From: Terriglobia bacterium
GTDB lineage: Bacteria > Acidobacteriota > Terriglobia > Terriglobales > Acidobacteriaceae
DNA: 42,306 bases
Assembly (NCBI GenBank): GCA_020073285.1
Contig: JAIQFM010000010.1
Span: 1-42,306 of the forward strand
Direction of reading: 5' to 3'
A model generated the notes under the pieces. It ran no database searches. It saw only the letters and a list, made by a program, of their open reading frames with translations, and had not been told where the DNA came from. The position numbers and the translations under genes are program-made. Positions 25,084-33,390 of this stretch are shown piece after piece; within the stretch, counting starts at the first letter, position 1, and the number at the start of each line of letters is the position of its first letter.

Positions 25084-26208
25084 CTACACCGAGAGGAACG
25101 CTCCCGGATCGTCAAAATGACTGGCCTGTCCCTTGGGCCATTGATACAGGCGACTGGCGTCCACCAGGACCTGGCCGTCGGGAGCGATCTCGACGTGGGC
25201 GCGGTCCATGGGGCGCGGCGCCGGACCTTCGAAGTTGATCCCCTCGCTGTCGTAGCCGCTACCGTGGCAGGGGCACTTGAATTTGTTTTCGCTGGGCTTC
25301 CAGTCGGGCGTGCAGCCCAGGTGCGTACACTTGGCAAAAATCACAAACAGGCGTCCAGGAATGCGGTCCACCCAGATGCGGTATCGCTGCTGGAACTTAG
25401 TGTCCACGCCAAGGCCGAAATCGGACGGATAACCGATTTTGAAAACCGTGCTCGGCTCGAACAGCGTCCGCGGCAGGAAAAAGCGGAAGAACGCCAACAA
25501 CCACACCGCCAGGAATGCGACCACGCCGGTCCAGACCAGACGACGGCGCTTGGCGTCAATCTCGGTGCCGATTCTCCCGCCGCTGCTGACGCCACCAGCG
25601 GCGGCGGCTTTCGAAGTGCCAACGGCAGGGGTGCCAACGAACTTCACGGCGGAACCCGTGCGCGCCACCTGAGACACGGCGGGCATGGCCGGAGCGGGCT
25701 TGGCGGCAACGGCAGCCGCGGGCCGGGCCGGCGCGGCAGCAGCAGGAGCAGCGGCTGGGGCGGCGGGCGGAGCTTCGCCGAGCAACAGGGCGAGGTCGGA
25801 ATCGGTGAGCGGCGGAAGACTGTTGCGTTTGCGGCGTGCCTGCTCGGCGGCGAGAGATGACTTGCTCCACTTGAAGCCGCTCTTCATCAATTCAGCGGCG
25901 GCGGGGCTGGGAGTGGCGGAAGCGGCGGCGGCGGGCGGCGTGGCAGCGGGAGCCGGCGGTGGAGCGGGTGCGGCGGCGGCTGGGACGGACGGCGCAGGGG
26001 CGGCTGGGGCGGCTTCACCGCCTTCCCACGACATGGGCTGGCCGGCCTTCAGAGCTTCAATGTCCTCATCGCCGATCAACGGCAGGCCCGAACGCTTGCG
26101 GTACGCCTGTTCGGCCGCGATGGCGGAGTTATTGAGCGGTTTGCGCGGCCAGGCGGGAAGGCGGCCCAACTCGCCGCCGGCCACGGCCTTGGATCCCTCA
26201 TCAACCAT
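25084..26208 (-). CDS. Rieske [2Fe-2S] protein with long Ala/Pro-rich N-terminus
   Basis: A 374-residue protein. Cluster motifs CTHLGC (294-299) and CPCHG (312-316) match high-potential Rieske proteins. One membrane helix lies at about 225-245, so the first 220 residues are on the cytoplasmic side. That part is mostly Ala/Pro linker and has two copies of a motif: 27-56 and 116-145, both S-x-(I/L)-AAEQA-x-RKR followed by LP-x-L-x-D-x-D and LL/LK-x-G. This is unlike common Rieske proteins, which have only a short cytoplasmic tail. The gene starts 6 nt after the hemH stop. Confidence 0.92.
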   Translation of the reverse strand: MVDEGSKAVAGGELGRLPAWPRKPLNNSAIAAEQAYRKRSGLPLIGDEDIEALKAGQPMSWEGGEAAPAAPAPSVPAAAAPAPPPAPAATPPAAAASATPSPAAAELMKSGFKWSKSSLAAEQARRKRNSLPPLTDSDLALLLGEAPPAAPAAAPAAAAPARPAAAVAAKPAPAMPAVSQVARTGSAVKFVGTPAVGTSKAAAAGGVSSGGRIGTEIDAKRRRLVWTGVVAFLAVWLLAFFRFFLPRTLFEPSTVFKIGYPSDFGLGVDTKFQQRYRIWVDRIPGRLFVIFAKCTHLGCTPDWKPSENKFKCPCHGSGYDSEGINFEGPAPRPMDRAHVEIAPDGQVLVDASRLYQWPKGQASHFDDPGAFLSV

Positions 26209-26214
26209 TCTTCC

Positions 26215-27243
26215 TCACCCCTTTGCCACCACCCGCATGGCCTGGGAGGCGAACGCGGGCTCCTTTCTTGCCGGCTCGACGCAGGCGGTGACCAATTGCG
26301 CCAGCGCGCCGATGAATTCCGGCGAAACGTTGAGGCCCTCGGTCATCTCGAAGCGCGTGATGCCGGCCTGCAGGGCCAACTGGCGGCCTTCACGATCGAT
26401 CTCGCCCAGAGTTTCGACGTGGTCCGAAACAAAAGAAATGGGCACCACGCAGATGTCCCTGATGCCGGCCGCGCCTAGTTCGCGGATGGTGTTGCGCAAG
26501 GATGGCTGCAGCCACTTGCTGGCGCCGACCTTGCTCTGATAACAGAGCCGATGGCAATTGAGCCACCCGCCGCGGCGCACGAGCAGCGCGACCGTTTCCT
26601 CGATCTGGCGCTGGTAGGGATCGCCCTGCTCGATCACCGCCACCGGAACGCTGTGCGCGCTGAACACGAGCACGACATCGTTCGGGTCAGGAAAACGGGA
26701 GAGAGCTTCGTCGACGCGATCGGCAAGGGCATCGAGATAAAGCCCGTTGCGATAGAAGTCATGGATGCAGGAGACCTGGCGTCCGGCTGCAGAGAATTTG
26801 CGGTTCCACTCGTTGAGGCTGCTGCCGGTGGTGGTCTTGGAGTACTGCGGGTAAAGCGGCAGGAGCACGACATGGTCGCAAGCCGAGGCATCGAGGGCGG
26901 CGACGGCCTCCTCGGTGAAGGGATGCCAATATCGCATGGCGACAAAACAGCGGGCGTCGAGACCTTCGGAACAGAGCCGCTTCTCCAGCGCGCGAGCCTG
27001 CCGCTCGGTATGGCGCCGAATGGGCGAGTAGCCGCCGATCGCCTTGTAGTGGTGCGCGACTTTGCGGGCGCGCGTGGTCGAGATCAGCTTGGCAAGCGCC
27101 TTGCGGCCAATGCTGGCGAAAGGAAAGTCAATGATGTCGGGGTCGCAAAATAGGTTGTAGAGAAACGGCTCAATGGCCTCAATGGAATCCGGGCCGCCAA
27201 GCTGAAACAACACCACACCCACGCGACGACTGGTTCGCGCCAT
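26215..27243 (-). CDS. hemH: Ferrochelatase
   Basis: A 342-residue enzyme inserting Fe2+ into protoporphyrin. Typical motifs are VLFQLGGPDS at the start, a PLYPQYSKTTTGSS segment, the catalytic-His segment FSAHSVPV, and a PISFVSDHVETLGEID segment near the C-terminus. The ATG at 27243 is chosen over a GTG 18 nt upstream because the family starts about here. It leads the bc-complex operon, which fits the large heme need of the octaheme cytochrome and the b hemes. Confidence 0.94.
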   Translation of the reverse strand: MARTSRRVGVVLFQLGGPDSIEAIEPFLYNLFCDPDIIDFPFASIGRKALAKLISTTRARKVAHHYKAIGGYSPIRRHTERQARALEKRLCSEGLDARCFVAMRYWHPFTEEAVAALDASACDHVVLLPLYPQYSKTTTGSSLNEWNRKFSAAGRQVSCIHDFYRNGLYLDALADRVDEALSRFPDPNDVVLVFSAHSVPVAVIEQGDPYQRQIEETVALLVRRGGWLNCHRLCYQSKVGASKWLQPSLRNTIRELGAAGIRDICVVPISFVSDHVETLGEIDREGRQLALQAGITRFEMTEGLNVSPEFIGALAQLVTACVEPARKEPAFASQAMRVVAKG

Positions 27244-27377
27244 TCTGGAGGACCACCCCACAGTGCGAAGCGATGATATTCAAAACGTCTGCCGCTCGTC
27301 AAACGGTGGGTGGAAAACAGGTGCCCCGAAAGCCACGCTGGGAGCGGGTTCTGGCGAAGGCTGGATTTTGTGGTGAA

Positions 27378-27471
27378 GGAGTCAGGAGTCAGTACTCAGG
27401 AGTCGGGGTCAGGGATTCGCATCGGGCCACGTCCGCTGACGCCTGAGTGCTGACCCTCGGCTCCTGACTCA
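27378..27471. repeat. Heptamer array in inverted arms after the isocitrate dehydrogenase stop
   Basis: On the minus strand from the TGA stop (27471-27469): GAGTCAGGAG then CAGCACTCAGGCGTCAG; on the other side GGAGTCA, GGAGTCA, GTACTCA, GGAGTCG (period 7). The arms are complementary, with GATTCGCATCGGGCC in the middle. A similar GATTCGCATC loop is at the centre of the hexamer array at 23890. Confidence 0.85.
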
Positions 27472-28515
27472 AGTCTGGCGAATTACCGCTTCCGCCTGCG
27501 CCGATTCAGACTGGGCTTCCATGGCCTCGATGATGGCGTCGGCGAACTGGGAAGTGGTGGCGGTGCCGCCGACGTCGCGGGTGCGCTTGGTCTTGTCGCG
27601 ATAGACCTTCTCGATCGCGTTGCGGATTCGCCAGGCGGCGTCGGATTCGCCGAGGTGGCGAAGCATGAGAATCCCGGAGCGCAGCAGGGCGGTGGGATTG
27701 GCGATGCCGCGTCCCGCGATGTCGGGAGCGGAGCCATGTACGGCTTCGAAGATGGCGCGGCCGTCGCCGAAATTCGCGCCCGGCACCACGCCCAGGCCGC
27801 CAACAAAGGCGGCGCAAAGATCGCTGATGATGTCGCCGTAAAAATTTTCCAGCACCAGCATGTCGTACTGGTAGGGATTGGTGACCAGTTGCATGCAGGT
27901 GTTGTCCACGATGTGCTCGCCGTAGGTGATCTCGGGATATTCGTGAGAGATATTGCGCGTGCAGCGCAGGAACAGGCCGTCGGAGAGCTTCATGATATTG
28001 GCCTTGTGAATGCAGTGGATGCGCTTGCGCTGGTTCTTGCGCGCGTACTCGAAGGCGAAGCGGGCGATGCGGGTGGATGCCTTCTCGGTGATGATCTTCA
28101 AGCTCTCGACCACGCCGGGCACGACTTCGTGCTCAATGCCGGAGTACAGGCCCTCGGTGTTCTCGCGGATGATGATCAGGTCCACGTCGGGATAGCGCGT
28201 CGGGATGTGCGGAAGGTTTCGGATGGGGCGGAAGTTGGCGTACAGCTCGAAGCGCTTGCGCAGGGCGACGTTGATGCTGGAGAAGCCGCCGCCGATGGGC
28301 GTGGTGATGGGGCCTTTGAGGGCGACATGGGTGCGCTCGAAGGAGTCGATCAGGTCCTGGGGAAGATACTCGTGGTACTTCTCGTAGGCGTCGGCGCCGG
28401 CTTCCTGGCGCTCCCACTCGAACTTCACCCCGGTGGCTTCGAGAATGCGCACGGTGGCCGCGGTGATTTCGGGGCCAATGCCGTCGCCGGGAATGAGAGT
28501 GACAGTGTGAGTCAT
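27469..28515 (-). CDS. NAD-type isocitrate dehydrogenase (isocitrate/isopropylmalate dehydrogenase family)
   Basis: A 348-residue enzyme. [10 protein letters not shown] (residues 7-16) opens the fold; [16 protein letters not shown] (substrate loop), [26 protein letters not shown] (Lys catalytic region), and [17 protein letters not shown] (cofactor loop) follow. The absence of large inserts and the SINVALRK substrate loop favour NAD-linked isocitrate dehydrogenase over isopropylmalate or homoisocitrate dehydrogenase, though the last cannot be fully ruled out. TCA-cycle function fits the neighbouring respiratory genes. Confidence 0.88.
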   Translation of the reverse strand: MTHTVTLIPGDGIGPEITAATVRILEATGVKFEWERQEAGADAYEKYHEYLPQDLIDSFERTHVALKGPITTPIGGGFSSINVALRKRFELYANFRPIRNLPHIPTRYPDVDLIIIRENTEGLYSGIEHEVVPGVVESLKIITEKASTRIARFAFEYARKNQRKRIHCIHKANIMKLSDGLFLRCTRNISHEYPEITYGEHIVDNTCMQLVTNPYQYDMLVLENFYGDIISDLCAAFVGGLGVVPGANFGDGRAIFEAVHGSAPDIAGRGIANPTALLRSGILMLRHLGESDAAWRIRNAIEKVYRDKTKRTRDVGGTATTSQFADAIIEAMEAQSESAQAEAVIRQT

Positions 28516-28669
28516 TTGCGAAAGCCGAGAATATCTTGATGCGCCGCGACAGCGGTTCGACCCCTCACAGTTTAGCAGCCGCGGAGCGCGGAATCACGTT
28601 TCAAGGCGACGCAAGCGCGCTGAGTAGCATCACAGGTGTGAACCGTCCGTCACGGATCGGAGTGGGACG

Positions 28670-29479
28670 TTGACGCGCCACAAACCTGCCGCATTGATAC
28701 GTTCGGGCTTCAGCAAGGTTCCCCAGGTCACGATTGCTTTCTGGATCGTCAAGATTCTTGCCACCACACTAGGCGAAACGGGCGGCGACGCGCTGTCCAT
28801 GACGCTGCAGTTGGGGTACGCCGTCAGCACGCTGGTCTTTCTCGGGTTCTTTGCCGTCACGCTCGCGGCGCAGGTCGCCTCGAAGCGCTATCACCCGGTG
28901 TCGTACTGGGCGGTCGTGGTGGCGACTACGACGGTGGGCACGACGACCTCCGACTATCTCGACCGCACGGTTGGGCTGGGATATGTGAAGTCCTCGATCA
29001 TGCTGTTCAGTGCGGTGATCGCCGTACTCCTGCTGTGGCGATTCACAACCGGCAGGATCGAATACGAGCACATCACTTCGCGAAACAACGAAATTTTCTA
29101 CTGGCTAGCGATCCTGGTGTCCAATACGCTGGGCACCGCGCTGGGCGATTTCATGGCGTCGTCGACGGGGCTTGGTTTCGAGTGGGGAGCGCTGGTGTTT
29201 GCGGGCCTGATCGCGCTGGTGGCCGCGGCCTACTTCCTCACCAGACTCCCTGATTTCGTGGTGTTCTGGGCGGCTTACATCCTGACGCGTCCTTTAGGAG
29301 CGACGCTCGGCGACACGCTGACGAAGTCGCATGCCGAGGGCGGGCTGGGGCTCAACCGGATTGCCTCTTCGCTGGTGATCGCAGTCGGGATGGTGGTAGT
29401 CATTGCCCTGACGCGATTGCGCCAGGGGGCGCAGCTGCCGGCGCATGGGGCTCCAGAAGTGGGGGCGGAGGCAGATTGA
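28670..29479 (+). CDS. COG4705-type membrane protein with four internal repeats
   Basis: A 269-residue membrane protein with about eight helices. Start is TTG at 28670 with GGAG upstream. A motif of the form T-x-LG-x-x-x-(G/S)D occurs four times, near residues 32 (TTLGETGGDAL), 88 (TTVGTTTSDYL), 153 (NTLGTALGDFM) and 213 (RPLGATLGDTL), each at the end of one helix pair. This suggests a fourfold repeat of a two-helix unit. Function unknown; family members are called uncharacterised membrane proteins. A transport or metal-related role from the acidic residues is a guess only. Confidence 0.8.
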   Translation: MTRHKPAALIRSGFSKVPQVTIAFWIVKILATTLGETGGDALSMTLQLGYAVSTLVFLGFFAVTLAAQVASKRYHPVSYWAVVVATTTVGTTTSDYLDRTVGLGYVKSSIMLFSAVIAVLLLWRFTTGRIEYEHITSRNNEIFYWLAILVSNTLGTALGDFMASSTGLGFEWGALVFAGLIALVAAAYFLTRLPDFVVFWAAYILTRPLGATLGDTLTKSHAEGGLGLNRIASSLVIAVGMVVVIALTRLRQGAQLPAHGAPEVGAEAD

Positions 29480-29512
29480 ATGGTTGACGCGTTGTGATCT
29501 ACGGCAAACGTC

Positions 29513-30016
29513 TTACGGCGTCTTTGCCCCAGGAACCTTCGTCTTCGCAGGTTCCGCCACATCCTTGGCCTTCAGCAGGTCCTTCAACTCCAGCATGAAT
29601 TCCTGCACGTCCTTGAAATCCAGATAAACCGAGGCGAAGCGGACATAGGCGACTTTGTCGTGTCGGCGCAGGCGGTTCATGATCAACTCGCCGATCTCGC
29701 TGGTCTTGCGCTCGCGTTCCGGGGAGCTGATGACGAACTCTTCGGCCTCATTGACTATCTGTTCCAGCTTGCCGATGGGAATGGGACGCTTTTCGCAGGC
29801 GCGCAGCAGGCCGTTGAGAACTTTTTGGCGGTCGAACTTTTCGCGGCGGCCGTCCTTCTTGACCACCATGTAGGGAATCTCGTCGATGCGCTCGTAGGTG
29901 GTGAAGCGCTTCTCGCACTTCAGGCACTCGCGGCGGCGGCGGATGGATTCGCCTTCCTTGCTCTCGCGCGAATCGACCACGCGGTCGTTTTCAAAACCGC
30001 AGAACGGGCACTTCAT
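29513..30016 (-). CDS. nrdR: Transcriptional repressor NrdR
   Basis: A 167-residue ATP-cone regulator of ribonucleotide reductase genes. The zinc ribbon is MKCPFCGFENDRVVDSRES with CLKCEKRFTTYER (four Cys, residues 3, 6, 31 and 34 region), then the ATP-cone (VVKKDGRREKFDRQKVLNGLLRACEKRPI) and a tail with YVRFASVYLDFKD. The ATG at 30016 is the family start; the longer frame upstream is array sequence. It has an Ala/Lys tail of about 15 residues. No nrd genes are in the window, so its targets are elsewhere. Confidence 0.96.
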   Translation of the reverse strand: MKCPFCGFENDRVVDSRESKEGESIRRRRECLKCEKRFTTYERIDEIPYMVVKKDGRREKFDRQKVLNGLLRACEKRPIPIGKLEQIVNEAEEFVISSPERERKTSEIGELIMNRLRRHDKVAYVRFASVYLDFKDVQEFMLELKDLLKAKDVAEPAKTKVPGAKTP

Positions 30017-30054
30017 CTTGGGGCTTTCAACTTTCGGGTAACAACAGATTGTAC

Positions 30055-30200
30055 ACAAGCAGGCTGCAGGCTGCAGGCGCTCTGGATTGCGGAATTGCAG
30101 AACTGTGGAACCGCGGAATTGAAAGCCCTTAAGGACGAACGCCTTGGTTGACAATTCGGCAATTCGGCAGTTCCGCACTTCGGCAATGGTGGACTGCGAG
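30055..30200. repeat. Array region between nrdR and the flippase-like gene
   Basis: Next to nrdR: GCAGGCT, GCAGGCT, GCAGGC, then GGAATTGCAGAACTG and GGAACCGCGGAATTG. On the other side: CAATTCGG, CAATTCGG, CAGTTCCG, CACTTCGG, CAATGG (period 8). The two sides are complementary (GGAATTG with CAATTC). The array stops 16 bp before the flippase stop codon. Confidence 0.8.
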
Positions 30201-31535
30201 CTACAGCTTGCGGGTCTCGCCTGGAGCCTGAGGACCGAAGCCTGTAGCCCGATGTTCCAGCGCTTCTTGATCGTGCGCTTCGTGCGAGATCTTGCGCAGC
30301 GAAAGGTGCTCGCGATGGGCGAGGACGAGCCCGACGGGAATGACGGCCATAAAGGTCACCAGCCAGAGCAGGATGCCGCAACTGACGGCGAGCTCGGGCG
30401 GGATGCCGTAAATGACCTGCAGAGCGCTGATCACGGCAAGCTGACTGCCGCCGCCTACGGCGGGCAACTGAGCGACGGAGCCGACCATGCTGAAGCCCAT
30501 CAGCAGCAGGGTGTGACCGACGTCGAGGTCGGAGAGATGAGGCCGGTCGCCGATGCGCTTCTCGCGGCGTTTGCCCCGGTACAGCCAATATCCGTGGTCG
30601 TGCGGGGCGTCGTGGCGCTCGATGCGATAGCCCTTCGGTTGGAGAGCGCTGCGCAGTTCGGCGACGGTGGTTTCATCGAGCGGCTGGCCGGCGAAGAGGG
30701 GATAGTCCGCCAACTTGGCGGTTTCAACGTCCACCGAACGCGGCTCCGGCTTCTCGCCCGTGATGCGAGCCTGGCGCCAACCGGGTTCCGGCGGGTAGGC
30801 GTGCGCGACCTCGCGGTAGGCGAGCGCGATGATGAACCAGATTGCCAGCGAGAGCGCGGTGAGCTGGAGAAACGAGAGGCGATCCTGGATGGTGTTCAGG
30901 CCGACGCCGAAGGCGCGCGTTTTTTCCTCCAGATGCTGGGCCACCGTCCGGGAGAAAGGGCTAACGGTGCGGTGGAGGAAGGCGGCGACGTGCGGCCCTT
31001 GGGTGCGGATCAGGTAGCAAAGTCCCGACACCGCCGCCACCATCCCCAGCAGCAGCAATGCGGCTTCGCGAAATCTTGGCATATACGGGTTCGACTGGAG
31101 GCTGCTGGGGACAAAAACATTTATCGCCATCAGGACGGCAAAGGCGCCGACGTCGAAAATGCGCTCCACCGTCCAGACGCCGATCTGCGAAGAGAGCGAC
31201 ACATTCTCTTTCTTGGAGATCAGGTACGGGCGGACAAACTCACCCGGCCGACCGAGTAAGGCCAGCCCGGCGAAGCCGATAAATGTCGGGCCCAGGACGC
31301 GGCTGGCACGCGTATGACAGATCGGCTTGAGAAACACTTTCCAGCGTAGCGCCCGCAGGAAGTAGGTGGAATAGATCAAGGCAATCGCGACGAGGATGTG
31401 GAGTTTGCCGATGCCGCCCGTCTCGGCGCGGAAGCGAGCCCAGTCGAAAGTTCGCCAGTGCTGGATTTGGAGATACACCAGTACTGCGAGCACGACAATG
31501 ACGACGGCGCTAGTGAGGACTCGCTTGGTATTCAT
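30201..31535 (-). CDS. Flippase-like membrane protein (lysylphosphatidylglycerol synthase TM-region family)
   Basis: A 444-residue integral membrane protein of the UPF0104/AglD-type family. The segments IYSTYFLRALRWKVFLKP, GLALLGRPGEFVRPYLISKK (the family's conserved GR..E..RP loop) and TVERIFD are diagnostic, as is the late VGSVAQLPAVGGGSQLAV segment. Residues about 245-335 are an inserted hydrophilic region with a YRIERHD...GYWLYRGKRREKRI part, not usual in the family. Start at 31535 (ATG) is preferred to a GTG 21 nt upstream. Probable role: moving lipid-linked or phospholipid substrates; substrate unknown. Confidence 0.87.
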   Translation of the reverse strand: MNTKRVLTSAVVIVVLAVLVYLQIQHWRTFDWARFRAETGGIGKLHILVAIALIYSTYFLRALRWKVFLKPICHTRASRVLGPTFIGFAGLALLGRPGEFVRPYLISKKENVSLSSQIGVWTVERIFDVGAFAVLMAINVFVPSSLQSNPYMPRFREAALLLLGMVAAVSGLCYLIRTQGPHVAAFLHRTVSPFSRTVAQHLEEKTRAFGVGLNTIQDRLSFLQLTALSLAIWFIIALAYREVAHAYPPEPGWRQARITGEKPEPRSVDVETAKLADYPLFAGQPLDETTVAELRSALQPKGYRIERHDAPHDHGYWLYRGKRREKRIGDRPHLSDLDVGHTLLLMGFSMVGSVAQLPAVGGGSQLAVISALQVIYGIPPELAVSCGILLWLVTFMAVIPVGLVLAHREHLSLRKISHEAHDQEALEHRATGFGPQAPGETRKL

Positions 31536-31617
31536 CGGCAAGGCGGGGCCACACACGTCAACTTAAACGACCGCGTCCCGGAGGGTCAATGCAGCGGCCC
31601 ACAGGTTGCAAGCATGG

Positions 31618-32403
31618 TCAAGAGCCCGGAACAGAGGTGGTGGCGGGTTTGGCGGCGTTCTGAGGCGGCTTGGCGGGAGTCGTCTTCTTCGGCTGGGCCT
31701 TGCGCGCAGCCAGCTTCTTGCGATTGAAATCGCGAATAACGCCGGCCACGTAGGCGCGCGTTTCGTGATAGGGCGGGACACCATGGTACTGCTCGACGCG
31801 GTGCGGCCCGGCGTTGTAGGCGGCCAGCGCCTTGGCGAGATCGTTGTCATAGCGTGCCAGCAACTCGCGCAGATAACGCGTGCCGCCGTCCACGTTGGCC
31901 TGGGAATCGAAGGAATCTTTCACACCCAGTTTGGCGGCGGTGTCCGGCATAAGCTGCATCAGGCCGCGCGCGCCCTTGGGGGAAACCGCCTTGGGATTGA
32001 AGCCGCTCTCGAAACGGATGACACTGTCAATCAGGTCGGCATCCACCAGGTGCTTGTCGCTGGCGGCGGCGACGACTGACTTCATGTCCATGACGGCAGG
32101 CGGCGTGGGCGCCACGGCGCGTGGTGGCGGCAGTGGCAGTTGTTCTTGCGAGAGAGAAACAATGTCGCCGGTGGCAACGTCAATGAAACTGTCGTCCTCG
32201 GCGGTAGTGAACAGCCGCGAGGTTTCCTGGATAATCTGGCGGTGATCGAAGCGCATGCTGAAGCCGTTGCGCAGGGTGGCAACGTACACGATGCCCGGCG
32301 TGGAAGCGGTGGCGGTGGGCAGCGGTACGGGGGGGAGCGATTCCGCCACAGCCGCGGCCACCAGCACGATCACGCAACTTACGGTTTGCGCCAGACTCTT
32401 CAT
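31618..32403 (-). CDS. Lytic transglycosylase (SLT domain)
   Basis: A 261-residue exported enzyme. Residues 1-21 form a signal peptide. The SLT domain (about 108-232) has catalytic Glu in IRFESGFNPKAVS, then GARGLMQLMPDTAAKLGV and ALAAYNAGPHRVEQY. It cleaves peptidoglycan between MurNAc and GlcNAc. A preceding region of about 80 residues (VYVATLRNGFSMRFDHRQI) may be a small beta domain. The C-terminus is Lys/Pro/Ala rich. The start overlaps the HAD gene stop as ATGA. Confidence 0.92.
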   Translation of the reverse strand: MKSLAQTVSCVIVLVAAAVAESLPPVPLPTATASTPGIVYVATLRNGFSMRFDHRQIIQETSRLFTTAEDDSFIDVATGDIVSLSQEQLPLPPPRAVAPTPPAVMDMKSVVAAASDKHLVDADLIDSVIRFESGFNPKAVSPKGARGLMQLMPDTAAKLGVKDSFDSQANVDGGTRYLRELLARYDNDLAKALAAYNAGPHRVEQYHGVPPYHETRAYVAGVIRDFNRKKLAARKAQPKKTTPAKPPQNAAKPATTSVPGS

Positions 32404-33263
32404 TCCTTACCGATTGTTTCCGCAGCCACACCCAACACCCGATCCACCGCGGCGGCGACGCCGTTCTGGTCGTTAGATGCAGTCTCTGTCCAGCCGAACC
32501 GCTTTAATTCCGGACAGGCGTTCCCCATGATAACGGGTACTCCGGAGAACTCAAGCATCTCGACGTCATTGTAGTTGTCACCGATGGCCATGACTTGGTT
32601 ACGAACGATACCTCGATGGCGCGTCCAACGTTCCAAGGCATGGCCTTTGGAGCAGCCCCGATTGAGGACGTCCAGGATGGTGAGATCGCGGGCGACGTAT
32701 TCCGTCTTTAAGACCGTGATTTCATGGGACATTCCAGCGGCTGCGAGGCGTGCCTGCGCCTCCGCCATGCGGGCGATGGCGCCGCAGTACATGACCTGGA
32801 TGGGATCGGTGACCAGCGCATCCTCGAGCGGCGCCACGCGCTCGATGTAGGCCGCGTTCTTCTCCATCCAGCGGCTGATGGAGGCGTGCAGTTCGTCGGC
32901 GCGCTGCACCACGAGCGACCCCTTGTCCTCGCGATCGAAGGTGAGGACCGCGTTGCCGCGAAACTCGTCCATGTGTCGGATGAGCTTGCGGGCGGTGGCG
33001 GCGGGCAGCTTGTCGGTGAAAAAGTGCTCGCCCCGCGTGGACTTGGTGACCGCGCCATTGGAACTGATGAGCCACAGCTCGAATCCCAGCGCCTGTGCGA
33101 TGGGCAGGGCAAACATGTGGCGGCGGCCGGTGACCAGCACGACTTCGACACCGGCCTGGTGGGCGCGGCGAAGCGCCCGCAGGTTGGCCTCGGAGACCTG
33201 GAACTGGGGATCGAGCAGGGTGCCGTCGATGTCGATGGCGAGCAGTCGGATGGGCGGCTTCAC
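32400..33263 (-). CDS. Cof-type HAD-IIB phosphatase
   Basis: A 287-residue soluble enzyme. HAD motif I is AIDIDGTLLD (residues 9-18), motif II VTGR, motif III near KGHALERW, and motif IV GDNYNDVEML. The C2B cap lies between. Members dephosphorylate sugar phosphates or nucleotide-like substrates; specificity not predictable. It is coupled to the transglycosylase gene by a 4-nt overlap; this does not prove a joint function. Confidence 0.92.
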   Translation of the reverse strand: MKPPIRLLAIDIDGTLLDPQFQVSEANLRALRRAHQAGVEVVLVTGRRHMFALPIAQALGFELWLISSNGAVTKSTRGEHFFTDKLPAATARKLIRHMDEFRGNAVLTFDREDKGSLVVQRADELHASISRWMEKNAAYIERVAPLEDALVTDPIQVMYCGAIARMAEAQARLAAAGMSHEITVLKTEYVARDLTILDVLNRGCSKGHALERWTRHRGIVRNQVMAIGDNYNDVEMLEFSGVPVIMGNACPELKRFGWTETASNDQNGVAAAVDRVLGVAAETIGKE

Positions 33264-33307
33264 TGGATCCTAATATTACCGGGGTCAGCGGCGGATGTCT
33301 CGTGCAG

Positions 33308-33390
33308 CAAGTACCTAAGTACTTCAGTACCTGAGTACCTCGCATGCTGCGCCGCCAGAGGCACTGAGGTACTGAGTTACTCAGGTACTA
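33308..33390. repeat. Octamer array in inverted arms ending at the beta-barrel gene stop
   Basis: AAGTACCT, AAGTACTT, CAGTACCT, GAGTACCT (period 8), spacer CGCATGCTGCGCCGCC, then GAGGTACT, GAGTTACT, CAGGTACT. On the minus strand the beta-barrel stop TAG (33390-33388) is followed by TGA (33383-33381) and TAA (33379-33377), so all three frames are closed within 14 bp. Confidence 0.9.
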
